In this document: piece after piece, positions 1 through 9,180 of the stretch
Layout of the letters: each line of letters opens with the position of its first letter
Numbering within the stretch: position 1 is the stretch's first letter
Origin: Podochytrium sp. JEL0797
Taxonomy: Eukaryota > Chytridiomycota > Chytridiomycetes > Chytridiales > Chytriomycetaceae
Assembly: GCA_027596195.1 (NCBI GenBank)
Contig: JADGJG010000133.1
Location: forward strand, 1 to 38,655
Direction of reading: 5' to 3'
Length of the DNA stretch: 38,655 bases
Made by a program: the position numbers and the translations under genes
Notes under the pieces: model-generated
Told to the model about the DNA's origin: nothing
Seen by the model: the letters and a program-made list of their open reading frames with translations, nothing else
Database searches by the model: none

Positions 1-89
1 ATTGACTTTGCCGCCTCACGGACCATTCTACAAGCGGGGGAGCGAATCTCGACTCTCCGCACAAGCCTCATGGACTCGGATGCAGTGTG

Positions 90-380
90 TTAGGAGTGAT
101 TCCTAACATATTCCATAATCAGCCACCCTTCCCACTCTTTATCCATTCCGTTCACAGCCTCTTGCTCCTCCCTGTCACGGTTGTCAGATTTGAACACAGC
201 CCGTCCTTCTTCAATCACGAGTGTCGACGACTCCTCCAAAGCGTGCTCGAGTCTGCGCTCAATAACCTGCTTGAGCTCCTGGGCGAGCGAAATTTTCGCG
301 GACAAAAAAAAATGTGCGCCGGCGGAAAAAAATAAAAAATGGAGGGACGCTGGAATTTGAGGGAGGTATTGCGCGCGCAT
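90..380 (-). CDS. Unknown protein, possible partial gene at the left edge
   Basis: An open frame on the minus strand runs from an ATG at 380 to a TAA at 90-92 (96 codons). The first third is low in complexity and hydrophobic and may not be coding. From about 290 downward the translation is charged and looks like real protein, with a likely helix rich in Glu, Leu and Arg. A candidate 3' splice acceptor (…cgcccag) lies near 271-277, so the ATG at 380 is not certain and the coding exon may start at the acceptor. The apparent stop may also lie inside an intron, because a GTTAGG donor-like site and a strong CCTAAC branch-like site occur just before the window edge. I recognise no domain. It would be divergent to the gene starting near 536. 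Confidence 0.3.
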   Translation of the reverse strand: MRAQYLPQIPASLHFLFFSAGAHFFLSAKISLAQELKQVIERRLEHALEESSTLVIEEGRAVFKSDNRDREEQEAVNGMDKEWEGWLIMEYVRNHS

Positions 381-535
381 CCCCAAACTGGACAGTTGCG
401 AAAAAAAAATGCGCGCAAAAAAATCTTCCAAGCAGCCACTCAAAAACCGCGCAACGAGCCACCACCACCCACCCACGCCCCCTACCACACTCCCAGCACA
501 TTCATCGCATTCTTCTAGGGCACAGGTACCTATAG

Positions 536-1323
536 GTGACTTCTTCAACTCCTACAACATTTGCCTGGCATGAGAAAGAGCAACCCAGCGTAGCTGCACT
601 CGAGAAGTTCGTCATTTTACACGATGTGGTTGAAAACAGTCTTTCGGACATCTCCCAAACGATGCTTTCGAATTTTGCTGCAAGATTCAACTCGGACACA
701 AATCGCCTTTGTATCATTGTCAGCAAATACTCCAACGCGATTTCGTCTCAGCCTCTATTCAAAGCTTTCGAAAAGTCCCTCCTCAATCCTGCGGTTGTCA
801 ATCGTGCCAGAGCCGAGACGGAACAAGCGACCATCAACATGATCACGCAATACAAACTCATTACGCCGCTGTTTACGTCAGTGCTCACGTGAAATGGAGA
901 ATGTGAGCGACACACGTGCTCCAGGGAGACACACACAACCGCGAAGCCAGGTTCCTTGCTGGCCCTCCTCCCACTCTTGTAGGATTATTTGGAACTGCAG
1001 GTGTGGATCATGCATATCAAAATCAGCAACTCCTGTTGTCAAACCGCGTCGCCGTGACGGAAAATGAGCGAGTTCGCAATCACTTGGCTCAACTATGTCA
1101 CGTTATGGACACCATCCTTCCCCTCATCGCAGACCTCAACGTATGTCTAATGGCATTAGAACATGACACTCAACTGCAAGCAACATTCCTGGAAAGCATG
1201 CAAACTGCCATGAGACCCATTGAAAGAGAGTTCTCAAACAACCTCGCTGCTGCGTTTCATCGCGACACTGTGCAAGTTGAAGGAACGGGGGTTTTACGTG
1301 GTGCACGAGTCAGCTTTCCTTGA
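536..1323 (+). CDS. Unknown helical protein, two or more exons, 3' end replaced by copia remnant
   Basis: Two open blocks can be joined. Block one is 536-876 or 536-888, preceded directly by an acceptor-like 'tatag' and an in-frame TAG, so it is probably an internal exon whose first exon I could not find. Block two starts at 951 after a CAG acceptor. Donor GTCAGT (877) or GTGAAA (889) both join in phase to 951. The joined protein is about 240 residues, mostly helical, with Asn, Gln, Leu and Ala rich segments and no motif I recognise. Around 1270-1323 the frame runs into reverse-transcriptase coding sequence in another frame and stops at 1321-1323, so the native C-terminus appears lost. It is either a truncated host gene or coding sequence carried by the element. 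Confidence 0.4.
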
Positions 1324-2990
1324 ATACGTTGGGGAGAAGCACCAGCTCGCGTATGCAACGCGTGACGGACCGAAGAGCATCTGTCAGGCTCTTCTTGATG
1401 ATAGATGGGTGAAGGTGATGGAGGTGGAACTGGACCAGTTTGCGAAGATGTGTTCCTGGGAGTTGGTGGAGGCGCAGGCAGGGGACCATTTGCTCAACAC
1501 AATTTGGGTCCTGAAGGTGAAGGTGAACGACGAGACGGGGGAGGAAAAGTACAAGGGGAGGTTGGTGATTGATGGGAGCAAACAGTTGGTGAGTGAATAT
1601 GAGCAGATCTTTGCTGCGACGCCATACCAAGACATGTGCAAGATCTTCCAGGCGATTTGCACGGAGAAGGGGTTGTACATGTCGAAGGGAGATGTGACGG
1701 GGGCGTACCACAATCCGGAGATTGACAAGGAGATTCGGATTCGCATCCCGCGAGGAATGTGGGTCGCGCCGGCGGACAGGGGGGAGGTTTTGCGTGCGCG
1801 CAAGGGGGTATATGGTTTGAAGCAGGGTGGTTTTCTGTGGGCGGCGAAGCGCGACGCGGAGTTGGCAGAATATGGGTTCGAGGAGTGCCCGGGGGCGCCG
1901 TGCATGTTCAAGATGACGTCGAAGAGGAGAGGATACATGCTCATGATTTGGTGGTCGGACGATGCGAAGCTGGGGTGTGAGTTTGAGGAGGATGAGAAGG
2001 ATTTCTGGGATTGGTGGCAGTCAAAGATGGCGGTGAGGTGGTCGAAGGGAGTTGGAATGTGGGCAGGTATCAACAGTGTCCATTTTTTCAACCATGGACC
2101 AGATCGTATACATCAAGGGTATTATCGACGAGTTCCTCGAAGTGAAGACGTTCCCAAGCGGGGATCCAATCTCGCGGTCGAAACCATGGAACCACGCGTT
2201 GGAGGCGGACTTCGACACAGCCGAGGAAACGCCAGCGGAGGACAAGGCGTTCCTTGAGGGGAGGTGGCGTCGATTGGTGGGACTGTTGCGGTATGCGGTG
2301 ATTACTCGGCTGGAGATATTGCAGGTTTTGGGACGGTTGTCGGAATATGCGTCACGCCCGCACATGGTGCATTGGAAAGCGGCGCAATACCTCCTTGAGT
2401 ACCTAAATGGATCCATTGACACGAAGCTCTACTTCTACGCGGGTTCGGACATGCAGTTGGAGGTGTTTGTGGATTCGGACCTCGCGGGAAACAAGGTGAC
2501 GAGGAAGTCGCGAACGGGGAACGTGATGATGTTGGCGGGTGCGGTCATTTCGGCGGTTTCGAAGAATCAATCGATCGTGGTGGACTCGACGGTTGCGGCT
2601 GAGACCACGTCTTTGGGGAGTGGAGCCAAGTTGGCTGAGTGGGGACGGGGAGTTTTAAAGTGGTTGGGATTCCCGCAATGGGTGGCGACGGTAGTGAAGT
2701 GTGACAACGCGGGGGCAGTGAGGAACACGCAAGAGGGAGCTGACCGACACGCGACGCGTCATATGGATATTCAGTACATGATGCAGCGGGATATGGTGAA
2801 GAGGGGAGTGATAAAAGTGGAGAAGGTGCATACGTCAGTGAATGTGGCGGATATCATGACGAAGGGATTGGGAAGGAACAAGCACTGGCAGTGCTCAAAT
2901 GGGATGGGCCTGTTCAAGGGGAGCGTGGACTTTATGGAATATTGGAGGAAGTCCTTGGGTGAACATGCCCCTCGGGTATTTTCGGATTGA
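1274..2990 (+). mobile_element. Ty1/copia retrotransposon pol remnant (RT and RNase H), 5' truncated, frameshifted
   Basis: The stretch codes for the RVT_2-type reverse transcriptase of Ty1/copia elements and then RNase H. In the first frame (to about 2080) one sees the WELV and KYKGRLV blocks, a DVTGAYHNPEI block, the VYGLKQ motif and a catalytic W-S-D-D at about 1960. A one-base frame change between about 2060 and 2095 moves the reading into another frame. That frame carries RNase H acidic residues (VDSDLAG, AAET, CDNAG) and the terminal DIMTKGL block, ending at 2990. Gag, protease and integrase are missing, and no 5' LTR copy is seen upstream. A purine-rich tract at 2990-3001 and a TG start near 3003 fit a polypurine tract followed by a 3' LTR. 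The element is not functional as it stands. Confidence 0.85.
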
Positions 2991-3293
2991 TGGGAGGAGA
3001 TTTGTGAAATGTGATTTTGGTCAAGCTCTTTTGCTTGCAGCAATCACAAGGTGCGAGCGGAGATACATCGTTGTTTATTGGACAGTAAATTAATAAATCG
3101 TTTTTGCTTGCAATCAAAAGGTTACGGAAGCACACGTCCATCATATCAAAGGTGTATCCACATGTCTTCAAAGACTTGTTATCATTAATTGAGGTGTAAC
3201 AAGGGTCCTCAAACAAGCTCACATGGGGTGTTTCTCTCGCGAGTAGTACCTGGATCGTGATTCGTGGTTCATACAACTCACCAAATGTGTCAA

Positions 3294-3312
3294 CCCCCCC
3301 CCCCCCCCCCCC
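3294..3312. repeat. C19 homopolymer
   Basis: Nineteen consecutive C bases, just beyond the possible end of the copia LTR. Runs of this length are prone to slippage and to miscounting in assemblies. Confidence 0.95.
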
Positions 3313-3493
3313 AATTCGAGATTTCGTAGCAGAAAGTCACGCGTGTCAATATGCCATCAGTATGCACAAAATCCAATAATTACGCGCGACTCGTCAAGCT
3401 ACTTTTTCTGGTTCTGCATTTCATTTAAATTCTTCATTTTCGCTACAATACAGAAATCATAATCTGTATTACCAGTAAATAGTAAACTTATGC

Positions 3494-3622
3494 ACCCACT
3501 TGTTACGCCACACGAACGCACACATGGGGGGCCTCGTGATCTCTTTTTGCATGTGCCATGAGCACCCACTTTGTCGCGCCAGATCTGTTTGTCAAACGTC
3601 CGCACATGGGGGGGGGGGGGGG
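3494..3622. repeat. Imperfect direct repeat ending in G tracts
   Basis: Two copies of a block starting CACCCACTT, then a CGCCA core, then ACATGGGGG. The first copy ends in 6 G and the second in 15 G (3608-3622). The second copy has about 13 extra bases in the middle. It does not resemble any gene in the window. Confidence 0.55.
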
Positions 3623-3822
3623 TGCAAGGAGCGCGTTTCAACCCGTTGGCGCACCACGGATCCCCGTTGAAGCAAGTTCACTGATACCAAATTCAGATAA
3701 GATGTGGAATCTAATCGCGCCGTAAATGAGTCAACACGGGTGCATCAACGTTGTTTGTTTTCCGGCGTCGAGAGCCAAGTCGGAACAAACACTGCCCCAA
3801 AAAAAAAAAAATCTCCTTCGAA

Positions 3823-5408
3823 ATGGAACGTATTGCTTCGCTCGCGAAAACGCTTTCCCCCACCACCGCCGCCGGAATCCTCAACAGCGCCCCAATCCCA
3901 CGAGAGAAGGTGTGCCTGATTGGAAGCGGAAACTGGGGCTCCGTGATTGCCAAGATCATTTCCGAGAATGTGACAGCGTTGCCCGACTTTGATCCGGAAG
4001 TGCGGATGGTAAACGAATCTCCTTCCCCTTGAGGTCGTAATTTTGGCTTAGTTACTAATCCATTCCGTTTCCTTTAACCACTAGTGGGTCCACGAAGAGG
4101 TATTACGAACGCACAGTCACACGACTGACTCATTCTCAATCACTATTCCCAAGATTCTAACTGCCTTGCTCTGCCCCCCTCATTCTCCCCACTCCCCATT
4201 TTCACAGATGATCAACGGCGAACGCCTCACAAGCATCATCAACGATCGCCACGAGAACGTCAAATACCTCCCCGGCATAAAATTCCCAAACAACCTGATT
4301 GCCCATCCGACCCTTTTGAACGCCGTCGAAGGCGCTACATTGCTGGTGTTTGTGATTCCTCACCAGGTACAAAAAAGAGCAAGAGCAAAGCATCGAAATC
4401 TCCCTCCGCCCCCCGTTTTTTTTACGCCCCCTCGTAAATATTTCAACTCACAAACAACTCCCCCAAAACCTAGTTTGTCCAAGGAACCTGCGACCAAATC
4501 CGAAAAGTCATCCGCTCCGACGCGCGCGCCATCTCGCTCATCAAAGGCGTGGACGTAAGCGCATCCGGCTTGAACCTCATTTCGAACGTCATCAAGGAAC
4601 ACCTGGGTGGAGTCGACGTGTCAGTATTGATGGGCGCCAACATTGCGAATGAGGTTGCCGAGGAGAAGTTTTGCGAGGCGACGGTTGGGTATAGAAACCG
4701 GGCAAATGGGGAGGTGTGGCAGAAGGTTTTCCACAAGGAGTACTTTAGAATCGGAGCTGTTGGTAATTGTCTCTTGTTCTACCGTGTGTGTACTTGGATC
4801 GTATGATGACTGACGATCTGCCCCCCCCCCACAGAGGACGTGGAAGGTGTCGAGTTGTGCGGTGCATTGAAGAACGTGGTCGCCATTGCTGCTGGATTCG
4901 TCGACGGACTGAAACTCGGAGACAACACGAAAGCCGCCATCATTCGAATCGGGTTGGCCGAGATGAGAAAGTTTGCCAAACACTTCCACCCGACTGTCAA
5001 GGATGACACGTTCTTTGAGAGTTGTGGAGTTGCAGATGTGAGTATATCCTTTGTTTCGTGCTCCGGAAGCTGCGGTGGTGTGTAACATTGCCCAACGGCG
5101 ATCGTGAATGGCTTCACGAAACCTCGCCCATTTGAAAGCACCCAAACTGAACCCCCAACCAGGTCATCACCACATGCTTCGGAGGCCGAAACCGAAAAGT
5201 CGCCGAAGCTCACGTCGTAACCGGAAAGTCGTTTGAGCAGCTGGAAAAGGAGATGCTGAATGGACAAAAACTGCAAGGAACCCTCACGTCGCGTGAAGTG
5301 TACCACATTCTCGAGCCGCAGGGACTGACGGCCGAATACCCCCTGTTCACGCAAGTGTACAAGATTTGCTATGAGGGGAAAGAAATTGGGTCGATTGTGC
5401 ATCTTTGA
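3823..5408 (+). CDS. GPD1: NAD-dependent glycerol-3-phosphate dehydrogenase, cytosolic type
   Basis: It reduces dihydroxyacetone phosphate to sn-glycerol 3-phosphate with NADH, feeding glycerolipid and glycerol synthesis. Six exons join in phase to 365 aa, the usual length: 3823-4008, 4085-4099, 4208-4366, 4474-4762, 4835-5037, 5163-5408. The NAD-binding GSGNWGS loop is at residues 34-40. The conserved IPHQ block closes exon 3, the family Lys of LIKG is near 144 and the catalytic Lys of LCGALKN near 229. Exon 2 is a 15-nt microexon coding WVHEE, which fills exactly the conserved M-W-V-x-E-E position of the family. Intron 5 before exon 5 has a run of ten C just upstream of the acceptor. The ATG at 3823 is the first that puts the Rossmann loop at a normal distance. 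No peroxisomal or mitochondrial signal is obvious. Confidence 0.93.
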
Positions 5409-5530
5409 TTGTGGTGTATGTTATGTTTTTTGAGAATCAGAAAATAGATTCTATTGTTTCGATGAATTGTCCTAATTTTAATAGGAGAAAAAGAAATGTC
5501 GAAAGTCCGAAATCTGAAACTTTCGTGAAA

Positions 5531-6039
5531 ATGGCACCGCCAAAACAACACGCCACTCTCACCGCCACTGGCGGACAGCTCGTTCATGTTCTTCTAGATA
5601 TTGCGCAGGGCAAACTGTTTGCTCTCTTTTCTGGGCAACTGTATTCCTGCGCGTGCAGCGAAACGAGCGTGGGGTCGTTTGCTTCGGCAGTTCTGCCGTC
5701 CGTTTCAAACCGGCGGCTTTCGCTGATTACTGCGACCGGAAACGTTTCTACACTTGATGAGACGCCGTTGGACGCTGCACTTCTCGCCGAATGGGTCGCC
5801 GTCCTGGGCGCAAAAACATTGGCAGAAAAGCCGCCACCGCCTTCAACTCCTTCTTGTTCCATTTCGCCCACAAAACTCGGTCGACAAGCAACTTCCTCGC
5901 TGAAACGGAACGCGCCGAGGAGTCTTTTGAATCCGCGTGTGAAAATGTATTCCCTCTTTTCTTTCGAATTGGCTCTGATTCAACCTGACCCCCCTTTCTT
6001 CTCTCTAGACGCGAATCACAGGAGCCTTCGTTTGTTAGC
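5531..6039 (+). CDS. Small unknown protein, exon structure ambiguous
   Basis: An ATG at 5531, 122 bases after the dehydrogenase stop, opens a frame of over 130 codons. The N-terminal 100 residues look like a folded alpha/beta domain of unknown family, followed by a Pro-rich stretch. A donor (GTGTGA at 5937 or GTGAAA at 5939) and a strong pyrimidine-rich acceptor at 6008-6009 indicate an intron. The most protein-like second exon ends in an acidic tail (SDDEDEGEKAE, stop 6070-6072 region), but it is in phase only with the overlapping frame that starts at ATG 5791, not with the 5531 frame. Either the 5531 frame ends soon after the acceptor, as given here, or a frame change lies between 5800 and 5930. 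A poly(A)-like AATAAAG is near 6088. Confidence 0.4.
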
Positions 6040-6072
6040 GATGATGAAGATGAAGGAGAAAAGGCAGAATAA

Positions 6073-6449
6073 TGCACTTTGTAATATAATAAAGAACTCG
6101 TTGTTTTGGCTGTTTCTGATCAAGCAACAGGAATCAAAACAAAACCAAGGTCGAATGTGGTGCATCCCAACTCCCAAACGCGTGCACATGGGCTGTTTGT
6201 TGCATTATCTCGAGTACTGAATGTGATCATCGGAGCTGACGCCCAGACAGAGTCCGGAGAGGGCGATCAAGAGAACAGAGAGAGAACAGCATAAACTCGG
6301 CATGAAATATGCTTTTATTCCGTCGTTGCTTTGAGAAGCTCGTCAGAAAGAAACACCGTCAACAAGAACGCGAGGAGGGTACATGGGACGACCAGTGAAT
6401 GATACGTCCAAGGCAAAAAAGGAACCTCCCCCCCTCCAAGGCCATCCCT
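6073..6449. other. Convergent intergenic stretch
   Basis: It lies between the 3' end of the unknown plus-strand gene and the 3' end of the minus-strand phosphodiesterase. An AATAAA-type signal for each is visible: plus strand near 6088 and minus strand as TTTATT at 6314-6319. A CCCCCCTCC-rich block follows inside the last coding exon. I see no gene here. Confidence 0.5.
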
Positions 6450-8003
6450 TCAAACCCCCTTCAACTCCCTCCCAACCTGCTCCACCAAATCCACAATCAC
6501 CCCCTCCACCCCTGCCGCCATCAACTTCCCCGCATTCCCCGGCACACAATTCACCTCGCCATAAGTCCACACCCACTTCCCCACTCCCATGATTTCCTTG
6601 CCATCCGCGACTTGCTGTGCAGGATCAAGATCAGGAAGGAACAAGGCGTGTGCGTTGGTCACGATTCCATCACACCGCGCATGTTTCGCGAACCGCGCAG
6701 CGTCGAGAAAGTCGTCGGAGCGGGTGTCCAAGGTGGGTTTGGTTCCGCCGTGTGTGAGGAACAGAACGGGGTACCGAGACTGTACCAGAAAAGAAAAAGG
6801 AGTGAGGTTAGTTTGAAAACTTTTGGGATAGACCAAAATCACCTGCTTCTCTTTGGCCATGCGACAAATCTCGGGGTTGAAGCTCGAAAATACAATTTCT
6901 CTGCTCCCTGCGAGATCAAAGGTGGTTTGAAAGATGGTGTCGATAAAGAGGTTGTATTCGAGTGCCGTGATGTTGTCGCGCACGATTTCGTCAGGGAGCG
7001 GGTATTTGAGTTCAATGTTGAAGCCGAGGAGAGGTGGGAGTTTCTGTATGAAAGTAAGTAAGTGTGAGGGTGATTCGAATAGGAAGAAACAACGTCTGTA
7101 TACCGTGAGAGCTTGCTCGAGAGTCGCGTATGGCTCGTCCCCGAATTTCGGCTTCAATCGCAAGAATTCAGATTCAGTGAGTTCGCGGATTTCAGGTCGA
7201 GAGCCGTCTGCTTCCAACGGTAGAAGATCTAGGGAACACGGGAGAATGAGAACTTTTCGCCCTCGGGCCACACACGCGCACGCGTTTATACATTCCATTA
7301 AACACTTACAATCATGGTAAATCACAACCTTCAAGTCTTTCGTAACCTGCGCATCAAACTCAACAAACTGCGCCCCCGCCTTGAACGCCTCCACAAAAGA
7401 CCGAATCGTATTCTCCGTAACCTGCATCAGAGTCGAATCCTCGGCAAACAAGACCTTATTCATGCCAAACCCGCGATGGCCAATTAAAAGCGTGGAATCC
7501 GCACCACTGGCGAGGACTGGGAGGGGCACAGACAGATGGGCGAGTGGATGGTCAAAGTGAGTCGAGAGGGTTGTTTCGAGGTGAACTGTGGCGACGGGGT
7601 GGGATTCGTTTCGGAGGAGGATGGAGATGCGGCCGGCCTTTGGGTTCTTTTCGCCGCAAGTGGATTCTGCACTGGCAAGAGACGTGGAGCCAGTGGCCAG
7701 GGTTGTGTTGGATTTTGTGGCCAGACGCGCACTCAGGACGAGGGATTCGGCGCGGGAATCAAGCGGGAGAAGCACTAGGAACGAGACTTCGCGTGGCAGC
7801 GAAGAAGGCAGCGCCAGGGCGACTTCTTCCTCTGAAAGCGAAGTGAGTCACCGCAACGCAAACTTGGCCTCACCGTGGCTTCCAAAGAAGGAAACAAACA
7901 GCCGCACTTCGGCTTCTTCTTTACTCTCCAAGACCCATAAGAGGTTGGGCTGAGATGCGCGGCGCTTGTCGAACGAAATCGCTGTGGCGTGGAGCGTGTT
8001 CAT
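6450..8003 (-). CDS. GDE1: Glycerophosphodiester phosphodiesterase (GDE1/GPCPD1-like)
   Basis: It hydrolyses glycerophosphodiesters such as glycerophosphocholine to glycerol 3-phosphate and the free alcohol. Five exons join to 435 aa: 8003-7874, 7831-7310, 7228-7104, 7043-6843, 6779-6450. The GDPD domain starts at about residue 160 with the catalytic IGHRGFGMN block (His 162), then ENT (183), EFDAQVTKD (Glu 201, Asp 203) and YHD (His 216), all expected of the TIM-barrel active site. Further blocks are FNIELKYPLP and the C-terminal GVIVDLV. The N-terminal 150 residues resemble the region preceding the GDPD domain in fungal Gde1, but I see no SPX or ankyrin part, so this is a short form. Introns are 42, 81, 60 and 63 nt, all divisible by three; the last three have no in-frame stop, so a single 441-codon open frame reads through them. 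It lies 97 bases downstream of the Sec14-like gene on the same strand. Confidence 0.9.
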
Positions 8004-8025
8004 TTTGGATGGTTTTTTTCATTCA

Positions 8026-8031
8026 TTTATT
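8026..8031 (-). promoter_or_regulatory. Poly(A) signal of Sec14-like gene A
   Basis: TTTATT on the plus strand, AATAAA on the minus strand, 70 bases after the Sec14-like stop at 8101. It lies only 23 bases upstream of the phosphodiesterase ATG, so 3' processing of one gene and transcription start of the next must be nearly superimposed. Confidence 0.5.
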
Positions 8032-8100
8032 GAATTTGAAGTGTAAAATTGTATACTATATTCAATAACTGTGGGCCGCGACTGCTTCACCCCCACACCA

Positions 8101-9056
8101 TCACTCTAACCCAAACAACGCCTTCGAATACACCGTCTTATCAAGCACAAAATCAAACCCACCCCCAAACTCCACAGGCAACATGTCCGCATCCACCACA
8201 TTCATCAACTGCAACCAACCCCCCGTTTCAGTCTGAACGTTCTCTTCTTTTCTTCCGTCCGTGGCCGCAAAGTGGATCTTGGAGAGTGTGACGGGATCCG
8301 TGAATGGCTTAATGAGCTTATAGAGCATCGGGATGTACCAGGACGGGTTGCAGACGATAGTGATACCGAGGCGCTCAGGATAGTGTTTTCTGTGGAATGG
8401 GGAGGGTCAGTAATGAGGGAAAGTTGATAGCGCGAAAACTACACTTACCCCAACAAATCCAAATACTTCAACGTCACCGACAACGGATATGTATTAAACA
8501 TAGTCGCCCCAAAATACTCTGTAACCACACACACTTGACTAACCCCCCTCGGCATAGCCTGAATCGCCCTCTCAAGAAGGAAAATCGAGAACCGAATCGA
8601 CATGTCGAAATCCTTCACTTTGCTCCCCAACCGCGCGATATTCAACATGATCGGACGTCCCTTTTTATCGAACCCATTGATATATTGGCCACCGATATCA
8701 CAAATTGTTTGGAGTCCGGGTGTGAATTCGGCGGGACGGTACTCGCGGCGCCATTGGAGCGTGTCTTGTAGACGAAGAACGGACACATCGAGGTCCCATT
8801 TGGTTGCGCGGAGGTACCTCACAAGGCATTCATCGCTGGTAAAGACGTCTTCGTCGGGGCAAGGTTCACAAGTGAGTTCGCCGTGGATCAGTGGCAGGAA
8901 CTTTGACCGAAACAGGGACACTTGAGCGAGTTGGTCTGGTGAGAGATCGTCGAGGGGGTATGTGTCTGGAACGGAGGGAATAAGGCGTTCGGGGATCTGA
9001 AGGATCGGAGTCGTGGAGGAGGGAGACTTGTTGGCGACAGAAAGTCGACCCAACAT
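8101..9056 (-). CDS. Sec14-like CRAL-TRIO lipid-transfer protein, copy A
   Basis: Probable phosphatidylinositol/phosphatidylcholine transfer protein. Two exons, 9056-8449 and 8389-8101, join in phase to 298 aa, a normal Sec14 length. The CRAL-TRIO N-terminal helical segment holds the typical LVRYLRATKWDL block at about residues 80-90. The CRAL-TRIO fold follows with GGQYINGFDKKGRP, the VCVVTEYFG strand, the VCNPSWYIPMLYKLIKPF gating-helix region and ADMLPVEFGG near the C-terminus. There is no signal peptide or membrane segment, so it should be cytosolic. The single intron (8390-8448, GTAAGT donor) interrupts the codon for the Gly before KHYPERLG. The neighbouring gene B is a clear paralogue, but its intron is at another position. 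Confidence 0.9.
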
Positions 9057-9153
9057 TTTTTCGGCGAGTTTTTCTCACAATGAAATAATCGAGGAGAGGG
9101 GAAAAATCTCTCCCGTAGTTCTGTGACAACTCTACCTCACGTTCTCATTCTGC

Positions 9154-9159
9154 TTTATT
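9154..9159 (-). promoter_or_regulatory. Poly(A) signal of Sec14-like gene B
   Basis: TTTATT on the plus strand reads AATAAA on the minus strand, 22 bases beyond the stop of copy B. Confidence 0.5.
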
Positions 9160-9180
9160 CTAAACCCCCCAACGCGATTT

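Larger units (their letters stand above)
2991..3822. other. Gene-free stretch: possible 3' LTR, C and G homopolymers, short repeats
   Basis: No gene is visible. 3003-3290 could be the 3' LTR of the copia remnant; it holds a short internal near-repeat (ttttgcttgc…aatca…aagg at about 3028 and 3102). A run of 19 C occupies 3294-3312 and a run of 15 G occupies 3608-3622. Between them a motif beginning CACCCACTT and ending in ACATGGGGG occurs twice in direct orientation (about 3494-3530 and 3564-3615), with an unrelated insert in the second copy. The last 100 bases are the promoter and leader of the dehydrogenase gene, with an A-rich run at 3799-3811. Confidence 0.5.

Noticed and set aside
3003..3290. 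Intact LTR retrotransposon with two LTRs
   Set aside because: No second copy of this stretch is found upstream of the pol fragment, and gag, protease and integrase are missing.
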